Source: Thermoproteota archaeon (GTDB lineage: Archaea > Thermoproteota > Thermoprotei_A > Sulfolobales > Pyrodictiaceae). From it: DNA of 53,027 bases. The stretch covers positions 1 through 53,027 of the forward strand of contig JAADEY010000002.1 in the NCBI GenBank assembly GCA_013153145.1. The letters are read 5' to 3'. The notes beneath the pieces were generated by a model that was given only the letters and a program-made list of their open reading frames with translations, did not search any database and was not told the origin of the DNA. Below are positions 41,081 through 49,610 of the stretch, piece by piece. Position numbers and translations under genes: made by a program. Within the stretch, counting starts at the first letter, position 1. Every line of letters begins with the position of its first letter.

Positions 41081-41731
41081 GTGGCTGGGATGAGCTTTGA
41101 GGAGGCTGAGTGGAAGCCGCGCACCCTGGTCGGGAGGCTCGTCAAGGAGGGGAAGATAAAGAGCATATACGAGATATTCGAGAGGAACCTCCCGCTCCTC
41201 GAGCCGGAGATAGTGGACTACTTCCTAGGCCCCGAGCTGAAGACGGAGACCGTCGACGTCGGTATAGTGCAGAAGATGACCGACGCGGGCAGGGTGACGA
41301 GGTTCAGGGTCGTCGTGGTGATAGGTAATGAGAATGGTATAGTGGGCGTCGGGCAGGGCAAGGCGAGGCAGCTGAGGCTAGCCATAGACAAGGCGATTAG
41401 GAACGCGAAGCTCAACATAATACCGGTTAGGAGGGGGTGCGGGAGCTGGGAGTGCCTCTGCGGAGAGCCCCACAGCGTGCCCTTCACGGTCAGGGGCAAG
41501 GTTGGAAGCGTCGAGGTCGTGCTGAAGCCAGCCCCTAAGGGAACCGGCCTCGTCGCCGGCGATGCGGCGAAGGTGGTGCTTAGGATGGCCGGGATAAGGG
41601 ATGTGTGGTCGTTCACTCGCGGCGAGACGAGGACAACCATAAACTTCGTGAAGGCTACCTACGAGGCCCTCAAGAAGACGTACAAGTTCATAACACCTGC
41701 TGACTGGGCGCGTGCGGGTGCAACGGCATGA
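41081..41731 (+). CDS. rps5: 30S ribosomal protein uS5
   Basis: 216 aa, GTG start. Double-stranded RNA-binding-like S5 domain [51 protein letters not shown], and [44 protein letters not shown]. Influences decoding fidelity. 4-base overlap with uL30. Confidence 0.97.
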   Translation: MAGMSFEEAEWKPRTLVGRLVKEGKIKSIYEIFERNLPLLEPEIVDYFLGPELKTETVDVGIVQKMTDAGRVTRFRVVVVIGNENGIVGVGQGKARQLRLAIDKAIRNAKLNIIPVRRGCGSWECLCGEPHSVPFTVRGKVGSVEVVLKPAPKGTGLVAGDAAKVVLRMAGIRDVWSFTRGETRTTINFVKATYEALKKTYKFITPADWARAGATA

Positions 41732-42222
41732 AGCTCTACGCGGTGATAAGAATCCGGGGCAGGGTCGACGTACCCCCAGACGTGGACTACACGTTGAAGC
41801 TGCTGAGGCTACATAAGAAGTTCCACTGCACCCTCTACCCCTCGACGCTGCCCGGCATAGAGAGGATGCTGCACAAGGTAAAGGACTGGGTGACGTGGGG
41901 AGAGATAAACAAGGAGACACTAGTCAAACTGCTGAGGGCCAGGGGCAGGATCCCCGGCAACAAGCCGCTCACAGACGACTATGTACGGGAGAAGCTCGGG
42001 CTGAAGGGAGGCATAGAGGAGCTGGCCGAGAAGCTGCTATCCGGCGAGCTAATGCTGCACAGGCTGAAGACGCCGAGCGGGGAGTGGATCATAAAGCCGG
42101 TGTTCAGGCTGCACCCGCCCCGCGGCGGCTTCAAGAAGTCCACGAGGAGGCCCTATGGAGCCGGCGGGGAGCTCGGCTACCGGGGTGAGGCTATAAACGA
42201 GCTGCTGGAGCGCATGCTCTAG
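41728..42222 (+). CDS. rpl30: 50S ribosomal protein uL30
   Basis: 164 aa, ATG overlapping the uS5 stop (ATGA). [35 protein letters not shown] is the L30 N-terminus. The archaeal extension includes [28 protein letters not shown] and [28 protein letters not shown]. Confidence 0.97.
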   Translation: MKLYAVIRIRGRVDVPPDVDYTLKLLRLHKKFHCTLYPSTLPGIERMLHKVKDWVTWGEINKETLVKLLRARGRIPGNKPLTDDYVREKLGLKGGIEELAEKLLSGELMLHRLKTPSGEWIIKPVFRLHPPRGGFKKSTRRPYGAGGELGYRGEAINELLERML

Positions 42223-42245
42223 GCCACCGGGAGGGGTGGTGCTGG

Positions 42246-42710
42246 ATGGTCGTACGCAGGAGGAAGAAGAGTAGGAAGCTACGCGGCAGGACCAGGACGA
42301 TGGGCTGGGGCCGTATAGGGCAGCACCGTAAGAGCGGCAGCAGGGGAGGCTTCGGAGCAGCGGGCATGCATAAGCATATGTGGACGTGGGTTGTGAAGTA
42401 CGCGCCCAACTGGTTCGGCAAGCACGGGTTCCAGAGGCCGCCGAGCATAGTGCTGGAGCCCCTGGAGGTCAACGTGGGCTTCCTGGACGAGGTGGCTGAG
42501 GAGCTGGTGGAGAGGGGGCTTGCGAGCAGGGAGGGCGACTACATAGTCATAGATCTCAGGAGGCTTGGGTTCAACAAGCTCCTCGGCAGGGGGAGGGTTA
42601 CTAGGAAGCTCCGCATCATAGCCCCCTACGCAACCGAGAAGGCTGTCAGGAAGGTTGAGGAGGCGGGCGGCGAGGTAGTCGTCCTGGCCCGCCAGGAGTC
42701 CTCTGGTTGA
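42246..42710 (+). CDS. rpl15: 50S ribosomal protein uL15
   Basis: 154 aa, ATG start. Basic glycine-rich N-terminus [45 protein letters not shown] and a C-terminal L15/L18e-like domain [37 protein letters not shown]. Precedes secY, as in most prokaryotes. Confidence 0.97.
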   Translation: MVVRRRKKSRKLRGRTRTMGWGRIGQHRKSGSRGGFGAAGMHKHMWTWVVKYAPNWFGKHGFQRPPSIVLEPLEVNVGFLDEVAEELVERGLASREGDYIVIDLRRLGFNKLLGRGRVTRKLRIIAPYATEKAVRKVEEAGGEVVVLARQESSG

Positions 42711-42720
42711 GCTTTTAACC
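42711..42720 (+). promoter_or_regulatory. TATA-like box before secY
   Basis: GCTTTTAACC overlaps the end of uL15 and lies about 40 bases before secY TTG 42757. It may give secY its own promoter in addition to read-through. Confidence 0.35.
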
Positions 42721-42756
42721 GGGCCGTGCCCCTCCCCGTTTAGCGGTGCGGCCTCA

Positions 42757-44154
42757 TTGGGCCTATTGAAGGCGATGGCGACAGTATCCCAGTACATACC
42801 CGCGGTCGAGAAGCCTTCTAGGATGCCCTCGCTGCCCGCGAGGCTCGCCTGGACAGCGCTCGTCGTAACCCTCTACCTGATAATGAGCGAGATACCGCTC
42901 TACGGAGTACCCATCAAGGGCGGCACCCGTGCACCCACGCTGGCAGCCATACTACTGGGAGCGAACACCGGCACCCTGATGACGCTGGGTATAGGCCCGA
43001 TAGTGACCGCCGGTATAGTGCTCGAGGTGCTGGTTGGAGGCGGCCTCATAAAGCTAGACCTCTCGAAGACGAGGGACAGGGCAATCTTCATGGGCGCCCA
43101 GAGGACACTCTCACTACTATTCGCCGCCTTCGAGGCGAGCATGTACGCCCTGGGCTGCACCTTCTGGGTCTCGGGGCTCGGCGGCGGGCTAACAGCATGC
43201 CCCGCCACGATATTCCAGCGCGTGATAGTCGTAGTCCAGCTGATATTCGCGACACTGATACTGATGTGGTTCGACGAGCTCACGAGGAAGGGGTGGGGTA
43301 TAGGCAGCGCACTGAGCCTCTTCATAGTAGCCAACGTCGCTAAGGGCATGTTCTGGGAGCTGGGAGGCCCGGTCCCGGTGGCGAAGACGAAGGCGGGGGA
43401 GGTGATCTACTATGGCTTCATACCGGAGCTGCTGCACGCGAGGAGCATAACCGAGGTCATCCTACGCCCCAGGCTCCCCGACCTAGTGGGCTTCATAGCG
43501 ACCATAGCGATAATAGTGATACTCGTCTACCTGCAGATAATGAGGGTAGACATACCGGTCACCAGCCCAAGGATGGGGAGCCTCAAGACGAGGATCCCGC
43601 TACAGTTCATATACGTGACCAACATACCTATACTCTTCGTAGCGATACTGATAGCAGACCTACAGGTCTTCTCAGGGCTGACAGCAGCCATAGCAGGGCC
43701 GGGGAACCCCCTCGCCAAGGCATTCACGATGCTAGCGATCTACATGAGCACGCCGAGGGGCCTCATAGAGGTCGCCTCACACCCACTGAGAACAGTCACA
43801 GCCGCCATAGCATGGATAACGCTGTCAATACTCTTCGGCTTCATCTGGGTCGAGGTAGCTGGCCTCAGCCCGGACAAGCAGGCAGAGAACATTATAAAGT
43901 CCGGGCTCGAGGTGCCGGGTATAAGGCGTAACATAAAGCTGCTCGCAAAGATACTAGAGAAGTACATCTACCCGCTGACGATAATAAGCTCGATAATAGT
44001 CGGCGTGATAGCAGTCCTTGCAGACATGTTCGGCGCCTACGGCACTGGCTCCGGCCTAGTGCTGACTGTAGGAATACTGCAGAACTTCTACATGATACTG
44101 GCGTACGAGAGGACGCTGGAGATGTACCCGGTGCTGAGGAGGCTGATCAAGTAG
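42757..44154 (+). CDS. secY: preprotein translocase subunit SecY
   Basis: 465 aa, TTG start. Ten-helix protein-conducting channel of the cytoplasmic membrane. Family motifs: a plug region near 60-75 (LYGVPIKGGTRAPTLAAILLGANTGTLMTLGIGPIVTAGIVLEVLVGGG) and FMGAQRTLSLLFAAFE. Also RKGWGIGSALSLFIVANVAKGMFWEL, a cytoplasmic loop VTSPRMGSLKTRIPLQFIYVTNIPILF, and an ending of the form LERTLEMYPVLRRLI. Last gene of the ribosomal block proper. An 84-base gap follows before adk. Confidence 0.97.
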   Translation: MGLLKAMATVSQYIPAVEKPSRMPSLPARLAWTALVVTLYLIMSEIPLYGVPIKGGTRAPTLAAILLGANTGTLMTLGIGPIVTAGIVLEVLVGGGLIKLDLSKTRDRAIFMGAQRTLSLLFAAFEASMYALGCTFWVSGLGGGLTACPATIFQRVIVVVQLIFATLILMWFDELTRKGWGIGSALSLFIVANVAKGMFWELGGPVPVAKTKAGEVIYYGFIPELLHARSITEVILRPRLPDLVGFIATIAIIVILVYLQIMRVDIPVTSPRMGSLKTRIPLQFIYVTNIPILFVAILIADLQVFSGLTAAIAGPGNPLAKAFTMLAIYMSTPRGLIEVASHPLRTVTAAIAWITLSILFGFIWVEVAGLSPDKQAENIIKSGLEVPGIRRNIKLLAKILEKYIYPLTIISSIIVGVIAVLADMFGAYGTGSGLVLTVGILQNFYMILAYERTLEMYPVLRRLIK

Positions 44155-44238
44155 CCGGCAGACCAGTACCAGTGTTGAGGTTTAGCTGACAGTTTTTACC
44201 TCTCAGAGTAGAGGTCTAAAGGCCGGTGCCCCCACGCC

Positions 44239-44859
44239 TTGCCCAAGAGGAACCCCTTCCTAACCATAATCGTCACCGGCGTACCCGGAGTAGGCAAGAC
44301 AACAGTCCTAAAGCTAACCTCGAAGATGCTCGCAGAGAAGGGGGTAAACCACGTCATACTAAACTATGGAGACTACATGCTGGAGACAGCCAAGCGCCGC
44401 GGCCTCGTACGTAACCGCGACGAGCTACGCCACCTCCCACTCCGCACACAGCTCGAGCTCCAGGAGGAGGCTGCGAGAAGCCTCGTCGAGGCAGCGGGGG
44501 AGAAGCTGGGCGGGAAGCCAGGAGTCCTCATAGTAGACACCCACGCCGCGATAAGGACGGACACCGGGTACTGGCCAGGCCTCCCAGAACACATCATTAA
44601 ATGCTTCAACCCAGACTCGATCGTAGTCATCGAGGCAAAGCCCGAGGAGATACTATCAAGGCAGCTACGGGACCCGACCAGGTACCGCAAAGACCTGGCA
44701 AACATAGAGGAGATAGAGAAGCTCATGGCGATGGCCAGGACCGCGGCAATGGCAAGCGCGGTGCTGACAGCCTCAAGCGTCTACATAGTATACAACCGCG
44801 AGGGACAACCCGAGAAGGCGGCAGAGGAGATCATAAAGCTCATAGAGAAACTCAGCTAA
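44239..44859 (+). CDS. adkA: archaeal adenylate kinase
   Basis: 206 aa, TTG start. P-loop GVPGVGKTT near 14-22, NYGDYMLETAKRRGLVRNRDELRHLPLRTQLELQEEAA and LIVDTHAAIRTDTGYWPGLPEHI match the trimeric AdkA family of archaea. Converts ATP and AMP to two ADP. Located after secY as in other archaea. A T-rich AGTTTTTACC at about 44191-44200 may be its promoter. Confidence 0.96.
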   Translation: MPKRNPFLTIIVTGVPGVGKTTVLKLTSKMLAEKGVNHVILNYGDYMLETAKRRGLVRNRDELRHLPLRTQLELQEEAARSLVEAAGEKLGGKPGVLIVDTHAAIRTDTGYWPGLPEHIIKCFNPDSIVVIEAKPEEILSRQLRDPTRYRKDLANIEEIEKLMAMARTAAMASAVLTASSVYIVYNREGQPEKAAEEIIKLIEKLS

Positions 44860-45029
44860 CCAGCCCCCGAGGCCGAGGAGGCCCCCCGGGAGCCCTCCAC
44901 TCGCCCCACCACCCTCTCTTTATCACCTAGTGCCCCCAGGCCCGGGCGTCTAGCCGGAGAGTGTTTATGGTGAGGCCCCTCCTGTAGGCTTCATGGATTG
45001 CCTGGTGGTTGTGGCGGCTGGGGTGTACG
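44860..45029. other. intergenic region between adkA and the DUF106 gene
   Basis: Contains GC-rich sequence (CCCCCGAGGCCGAGGAGGCCCCCCGGGAG, which can fold back on itself and might act as a terminator) and then AGTGTTTATGG near 44959-44969 as a possible TATA box. No RNA gene is recognised. Confidence 0.3.
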
Positions 45030-45590
45030 GTGTTGTCGGTTAATCCCTGGATAGGCTTGAAGATAGCGTTGATACTCGTCCTGCTCCCCGCGGTCTCCAT
45101 AATAATGGCTGACCTGGCCGTCATCATGTCTATTGGTGGGCCTAAGCCCTACGCCTATGGCAGGGTCTACCTTGAGGCGTTGGTTGAGGAGGCTAGGAGG
45201 CTTAGGAGCCTCGGTGATAAGAGGAGTGAGAGGAGGTTCAAGAAGCTTAAGCCTGAGATAGAGCTGTTGAGGGGCAGGATAAGCAAGATACAGCTGATAA
45301 GGCTGCTGCTGATACTCTTCTTCTACGTCACCACCGTGCTCCTCGTCTACCAGAGGTACCCGATAGTCCTCCCCGTCGAGCCCTGCATCCCCCTGCTGAG
45401 CGTCACCGTGAAGGGCATCTGTGTCATGCCCTCACCGATACTGATAGTGCTAGGATACCTGCTCTGGATACCCCTCGTAGAGGAGCCGGTCTTTGTGCTC
45501 AGGATTTATAGGAGGCTGGCGATGGGGAGGGTTGAGGGGTCTCCACGTGCCGAGGCCGGCTTACCGGTCGAGGAGCCTAAGAAGGGTTAA
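45030..45590 (+). CDS. DUF106/EMC3-like membrane protein (Oxa1 superfamily)
   Basis: 186 aa from GTG 45030 (CTGGGGTG upstream; TTG 45009 and 45033 are alternatives). One N-terminal helix (IGLKIALILVLLPAVSIIMADLAVI), a charged cytoplasmic coiled coil (LVEEARRLRSLGDKRSERRFKKLKPEIELLRGRISKI) and two more helices (IRLLLILFFYVTTVLLV and PILIVLGYLLWIPLV). This is the archaeal Oxa1/EMC3/TMCO1-type insertase plan, and its position between adk and eL34 is conserved. It likely assists SecY-dependent or independent membrane insertion. Its 3' end overlaps eL34 by 44 bases. Confidence 0.88.
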   Translation: MLSVNPWIGLKIALILVLLPAVSIIMADLAVIMSIGGPKPYAYGRVYLEALVEEARRLRSLGDKRSERRFKKLKPEIELLRGRISKIQLIRLLLILFFYVTTVLLVYQRYPIVLPVEPCIPLLSVTVKGICVMPSPILIVLGYLLWIPLVEEPVFVLRIYRRLAMGRVEGSPRAEAGLPVEEPKKG

Positions 45591-45873
45591 GAGGAGAACC
45601 CCCGGCGGCGAGACGAGGACATACTATGAGAAGAGGAGGCCTGGCCCGGCCCGCTGCGCCCTCTGCGGCAAGCCCCTCAACGGCGTGCCGAGGCTTAGGC
45701 CTCCGAAGCTGAGGAACCTACCGCTCAGCCAGAAGAGGCCGGAGAGGCCCTACGGCGGCGTGCTGTGCGCGAGGTGCCTGGAGAGGCTGCTCAAGAAGAC
45801 TATAAGGGAGACGGTGCTAGCCGAGCTCAGCGCCGTTAAAGCCCCTGCAGCAGGGAGCCAGGAGACCGGTTGA
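45547..45873 (+). CDS. rpl34e: 50S ribosomal protein eL34
   Basis: 108 aa from GTG 45547 inside the DUF106 gene: MPRPAYRSRSLRRVKRRTPGG is the typical eL34 opening, so the longer frame from 45493 is rejected. A zinc ribbon is formed by CALCGKPLNGVPRLRP (C..C) and VLCARCLE (C..C). 6 bases before cmk. Confidence 0.93.
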   Translation: MPRPAYRSRSLRRVKRRTPGGETRTYYEKRRPGPARCALCGKPLNGVPRLRPPKLRNLPLSQKRPERPYGGVLCARCLERLLKKTIRETVLAELSAVKAPAAGSQETG

Positions 45874-45879
45874 AGCGGC

Positions 45880-46467
45880 GTGGCGGGGCGACGCGCACCA
45901 ACCATCGCTATAAGCGGGCCCCCGGGCAGCGGGAAGACAACCTACGCGCGCATGATAGCCAGGGATTTCTCCCTAAAACACCACTCCGCGGGGAGTATTT
46001 TCAGGGGGCTTGCTAGACGCCTAGGCCTCAGCCTCGAGGAGCTAAACGAGCTCGCGGCAAGGGATCCAAGCATAGACCTCGAGATAGACAGGATGACCTA
46101 TGAGCTGGGGTTGAAGGGCGGGGTCGTGGTCGAGGGTCACCTCGTCGCCTGGGTGCTGAGCGACGTGGCAGACTCAAAGATATACATAACAGCAGACCCC
46201 ATGGTGAGGGCAAGGAGGATAGCGGAGAGGGAGGGAAGGCCACTAAACGACGTCATACTCGAGACGTTCCTACGCCAAGAACTACACGCGGAGAGGTTCC
46301 GCAGATACTACGGCTTCGACCTCAGAGACCTCTCCATATTCGACCTCGTAATAGACACCACAAGGCTAACCATAGAGCAAGCCTACAGGGTCATCCACGC
46401 ACACCTCTGCGCAACACTAACAAGCCTCGGCTACGGCGAACCATACACCACAACCTGCAAAGAATAA
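45880..46467 (+). CDS. cmk: cytidylate kinase
   Basis: 195 aa, GTG or TTG-type start near 45880 (GTG GCG GGG). P-loop ISGPPGSGKTTYARMIA near 11-27, LKHHSAGSIFRGLARRLGLSLEELNELAARDPSIDLEIDR and LVAWVLSDVADSKIYITADPMVRARRIAEREGRP are the archaeal Cmk pattern. Phosphorylates CMP and dCMP. Conserved neighbour of eL34 and eL14. Confidence 0.95.
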   Translation: MAGRRAPTIAISGPPGSGKTTYARMIARDFSLKHHSAGSIFRGLARRLGLSLEELNELAARDPSIDLEIDRMTYELGLKGGVVVEGHLVAWVLSDVADSKIYITADPMVRARRIAEREGRPLNDVILETFLRQELHAERFRRYYGFDLRDLSIFDLVIDTTRLTIEQAYRVIHAHLCATLTSLGYGEPYTTTCKE

Positions 46468-46526
46468 AAAGCTAAAACCGGCTCCAGGCTGCATGCAGAG
46501 GCCTGGTAGTGCAGGAGGGGGCCAAT

Positions 46527-46823
46527 GTGCCAGCCATAGAGGTCGGGAGGCTCTGCATAAAGCTAAGGGGCAGGGAGTCAGGAAGAAAGTGCATAATAGT
46601 CGACATCATAGACGAGAACTTCGTATTGATAACAGGCCCCAAGGACGTAAGCGGAGTGAAGAGAAGGAGATGCAACATAAACCACATCGAGCTACTACCA
46701 GAAAAGATAGACATCCAGCCAGGCGCAAGCGACGAGGAGGTAAAGAAGGCACTAGAGGCAGCAGGACTACTAGAATTCATGAAGAAGCCCGTCAAACCCG
46801 TAATGAGGCCAGGACTACTCTAA
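46527..46823 (+). CDS. rpl14e: 50S ribosomal protein eL14
   Basis: 98 aa from GTG 46527: AGGAGGGGG lies 6 bases upstream and [38 protein letters not shown] is the usual start, so GTG 46509 is rejected. KOW-like SH3 barrel plus basic C-terminus ([13 protein letters not shown]). In most archaea cbf5 follows; here about 1.1 kb intervene. Confidence 0.94.
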   Translation: MPAIEVGRLCIKLRGRESGRKCIIVDIIDENFVLITGPKDVSGVKRRRCNINHIELLPEKIDIQPGASDEEVKKALEAAGLLEFMKKPVKPVMRPGLL

Positions 46824-47099
46824 CCCCACACACCCACTCTTTAACGCCCCAAAACCCCAAGGTGGGGGCACGGCACGCCCCTCACCAGACAAAAACACAT
46901 GTTCCTCCCTAAGAGCACCCCCACCCTCCCTCCTCCACAACAACTCCCCGCAATCCTACAGCCCTTCCAGAAACCGAGCTAGGAGCATTTTCTCGAGAGG
47001 AGGGCGGGGGAGTGGAGGAGGAGCCCCAGGGAGGAGTCTACCGGGGGCCTCTTCTCCCTTGAGGGTGTCCGGGGGAGGAGGGGGAGGGGAAAAAGACGT
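46824..47099. other. 276-base gap with a long GC-rich inverted repeat
   Basis: No open frame is supported. Bases 46930-46951 (CTCCTCCAC....ACTCCCCGC) are complementary to 47004-47020 (GCGGGGGAGTGGAGGAG) around a 52-base loop, giving a stem of about 17 pairs interrupted by four inserted bases. The purine-rich right side (47030-47095) is another run of GGAGGAGGGG. Could be a terminator pair for the converging transcripts or a small structured RNA. No known RNA family recognised. Confidence 0.4.
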
Positions 47100-47699
47100 C
47101 TAGCATTTGATCCTCTTGACTATTATCCTGCAGCGTGGTAGTTGTACGTCGTCGCGGTACACCACGTAGTCGATGTTTCTTGCCGCCAGGCTCCTGCATA
47201 GTATTCTTAGCTCTGAGCCGTGCATTATTGGGTAGGCGTTGTGCCCCATCGAGGAGAGTATTCCTGCCATCAGGCCTACGCATGCCGCGCATGTGACTGG
47301 GCATCTTGCTGCGAGCTCTGCGTATGCGCAGTTCTCGGTCTCCAGGATGAACTCGTCGCCCTTGTCGACCATCTTGTCGAAGGATTGTACGACCATGCCT
47401 ATGCTCCTGCTCGTCGAGTGGTTCCTGTACCCCTGCGTCTGTAGGCTCAGCGTCTCGTTGAGGGTTAGGCTGCCCGTGACCCCTAGGTACCGATTAACCC
47501 TCTTCAGCGCCTCCATTGCAGCCTTGCGGGTTGACTCCGCTATGAAGCGGAAGGCTGCGTGCTTGCCCAGCACCCGGTATAGTATGCTTGGAAGCGCGTC
47601 CATGACGAGGGATTCGAAGTAGGAGTGGTATAGGTGGAGGAGAGGCTTGGACTCGACATACCCAGCGCCCCTTTCGGCCATTCGCTCCGATAAGGTCAT
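47100..47699 (-). CDS. V4R-like protein, possible ligand-binding domain
   Basis: About 199 aa from ATG 47699 (AGGTG about 10 bases upstream); GTG 47711 is possible. After a helical N-terminus (LLHLYHSYFESLVMDALPSILYRVLG, later RFIAESTRKAAMEALKRVNRYLG) the C-terminal ~90 residues contain ETENCAYAELAARCPVTCAACVGLMAGILSSMG and a final KRIKC. This Cys-rich helix-strand pattern resembles V4R/4VR domains that bind small hydrophobic ligands. It interrupts the usual eL14-cbf5 neighbourhood. Function unknown. Confidence 0.7.
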   Translation of the reverse strand: MTLSERMAERGAGYVESKPLLHLYHSYFESLVMDALPSILYRVLGKHAAFRFIAESTRKAAMEALKRVNRYLGVTGSLTLNETLSLQTQGYRNHSTSRSIGMVVQSFDKMVDKGDEFILETENCAYAELAARCPVTCAACVGLMAGILSSMGHNAYPIMHGSELRILCRSLAARNIDYVVYRDDVQLPRCRIIVKRIKC

Positions 47700-47748
47700 G
47701 GATATAGACACCTCGAGATCCTTGGTGACCGGTAAACTCAGTTGCTGA

Positions 47749-47761
47749 AATATATAATAAG
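47749..47761 (-). promoter_or_regulatory. TATA box for the V4R-like gene
   Basis: Minus-strand CTTATTATATATTTC about 50 bases before ATG 47699, in the only strongly A/T-rich spot nearby; predicted start of transcription about 47728. Confidence 0.5.
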
Positions 47762-47804
47762 GTTTTTCTCTCGTTTACAATATGTATCCTTTAACAGCCT
47801 TTCG

Positions 47805-47820
47805 TTTTTTTTTTTTTTTT
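47805..47820. repeat. homopolymer run of 16 T
   Basis: An uninterrupted T16 on the plus strand, between the V4R-like promoter and cbf5. In a G+C-rich genome this is unusual. It could be a U-tract terminator for plus-strand RNA, an A/T spacer in the promoter region, or a slippage hotspot. Confidence 0.85.
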
Positions 47821-47917
47821 GAATGCAACCCGCGCAAAGAAGCCCGGGAGGAGCACCGGTATCCATTAACCCCTCTAAGCTACTGCATCCTCCTGCTGGC
47901 TTGGAGGGTAGAGGGGC

Positions 47918-48967
47918 TTGGCGAGCCTGGCTGAGAAGGGCTTGGAGTTCCTGCGGAGGCTCGACGAGTACGCTGGTGTGAAGAGGAAGTGGCTTGTAAG
48001 GGTTATGGAGGAGACCAGCCCCGACTATGGCACCCCGCCGTGGGAGAGGCCTATTGAGCAGCATATCAGGATGGGCGTTATACCGGTTGATAAGCCTCCG
48101 GGGCCGACTAGCCATGAGGTTGTTGCGTGGATTAAGAGGATGCTCGGCTTAAGCAAGGCTGGTCATGGGGGGACTCTTGACCCCAAGGTTACTGGGATGC
48201 TGCCCGTAGCGTTGGAGGAGGCTACCAAGATCATTGGGTTGGTGGTTCACACGGGTAAGGCGTATGTCTGCGTTATGCAGCTCCACTCGCCGGTGCCCGA
48301 GGAGGAGCTTAGGCGTGTCGTCTCGATGTTTGTCGGCCGTATCTATCAGAGGCCGCCTCTCCGGAGTAGTGTGAAGAGGTCGCTGCGTGTGAAGACTATA
48401 CACCGTATAGACCTCCTCGAGTACACCGGCAAGTATGCCCTTATGATAGTTGAGTGTGAGGCGGGCACGTATATGAGGAAGCTTTGCCACGATATAGGCC
48501 TCATACTCGGCGTCGGCGCCCATATGAGGGAGTTGAGGAGGATTAGGAGTGGGCCTTTCAGCGAGGATAAGGGGATTGTGCGTCTGCAGGAGCTTAGCGA
48601 GGCCCTATACCGGTGGAAGACCGAGGGCAAGGACGACTTGCTGAGGAAGTATATACTCCCGATGGAGTATGCCGTCAGCCACCTGCCCAAGATAGTGATA
48701 AGGGATACCGCTGTTGACGCTATAGCCCATGGGGCACACCTAGCCGTGCCAGGTATAGCAGCCCTCCACGAGGGCATCAGGAAGGGCGACATGGTCGCCG
48801 TGTTTACCCTGAAGGGGGAGCTGGTCGCCATAGGTAAGGCTGAGATGAGCAGCGAGGAGATAATGAAGGCCAGGAAGGGCATAGCTGTGAGGATGAGGAG
48901 GGTTATAATGAAGCCCGGAGTATACCCGAAGTACTGGCGGTCGAAGAAGCAGGAGTCAAAGGCCTAG
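47918..48967 (+). CDS. cbf5: Cbf5, H/ACA pseudouridine synthase
   Basis: 349 aa, TTG start with GGAGGGTAGAGGGG upstream. TruB-type catalytic core [25 protein letters not shown] and [25 protein letters not shown], with the catalytic Asp in GTLDP near residue 88. Then [35 protein letters not shown] and the C-terminal PUA domain ([43 protein letters not shown]). Modifies rRNA guided by H/ACA RNAs with Nop10, Gar1, L7Ae. Confidence 0.97.
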   Translation: MASLAEKGLEFLRRLDEYAGVKRKWLVRVMEETSPDYGTPPWERPIEQHIRMGVIPVDKPPGPTSHEVVAWIKRMLGLSKAGHGGTLDPKVTGMLPVALEEATKIIGLVVHTGKAYVCVMQLHSPVPEEELRRVVSMFVGRIYQRPPLRSSVKRSLRVKTIHRIDLLEYTGKYALMIVECEAGTYMRKLCHDIGLILGVGAHMRELRRIRSGPFSEDKGIVRLQELSEALYRWKTEGKDDLLRKYILPMEYAVSHLPKIVIRDTAVDAIAHGAHLAVPGIAALHEGIRKGDMVAVFTLKGELVAIGKAEMSSEEIMKARKGIAVRMRRVIMKPGVYPKYWRSKKQESKA

Positions 48968-49011
48968 GCGGGGAGGATGTGTATCCCTCTCCCTCCGCGG
49001 GGGTTCCTCCT

Positions 49012-49608
49012 TTGTCGCAGCATTATTACTCTAGGAGGCCTAGGCGTAGGGGTTCTAGGAGGCTTATAGGCTGCTTCCTTAGGGGCGTGACTGTAGAGTT
49101 CTACGTCTACCCCGGCGTCTTCTCCGTCGACGAGGTTGATGAGGGTACTAGGCTCCTCGTGGAGAACGCCATTGTACCCGAGGATGGCGTCGTGCTCGAC
49201 ATGGGGTGCGGGTATGGTGTTATAGGTGTCACGCTGGCTAAGCGCTATCCCCGCCTAAGGGTCGTGATGGTTGATGTTAACCCGTCCGCCGTTGAGCTTG
49301 CGAGGATGAATGCGAGGCTTAACCGTGTTGAGGACCGTGTGGAGGTGCTGCTGGGCGACCTATACGGCCCGGTGGAGGGCAGGGTCTTCGACGCCATTAT
49401 ATCCAACCCGCCTATGAGTGCGGGTATGAGGGTCGTGGAGGGCATCATAAGGGGTGCGCCGCGCCACCTGCGTAGAGGGGGGTGGCTGGAGCTCGTGGTG
49501 AGGAGGGGTGCTGAGCGGGTTGCGAGGGTCATGGAGGAGGTCTTCGGCGGCGTGGAGGTGTTGGCGCGTAAGCATGGATACCGCGTGCTCGCGTCAAGGC
49601 TTGGGTAA
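49012..49608 (+). CDS. RsmC-like class I SAM-dependent methyltransferase
   Basis: About 198 aa from TTG 49012 (MSQHYYSRRPRR); GTG 48979 and 49087 are alternatives. The HYYS opening, FYVYPGVFSVDEVDEGTRLLVE, motif I VLDMGCGYGVIGVTLAKR, motif II VMVDVNPSAVELAR and the catalytic FDAIISNPPMSAGM (NPP) are the small archaeal RsmC-like pattern. The NPP motif indicates N-methylation of a base in RNA or DNA. Directly follows cbf5, suggesting rRNA or tRNA as substrate (inference). Confidence 0.88.
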   Translation: MSQHYYSRRPRRRGSRRLIGCFLRGVTVEFYVYPGVFSVDEVDEGTRLLVENAIVPEDGVVLDMGCGYGVIGVTLAKRYPRLRVVMVDVNPSAVELARMNARLNRVEDRVEVLLGDLYGPVEGRVFDAIISNPPMSAGMRVVEGIIRGAPRHLRRGGWLELVVRRGAERVARVMEEVFGGVEVLARKHGYRVLASRLG

Positions 49609-49610
49609 GG

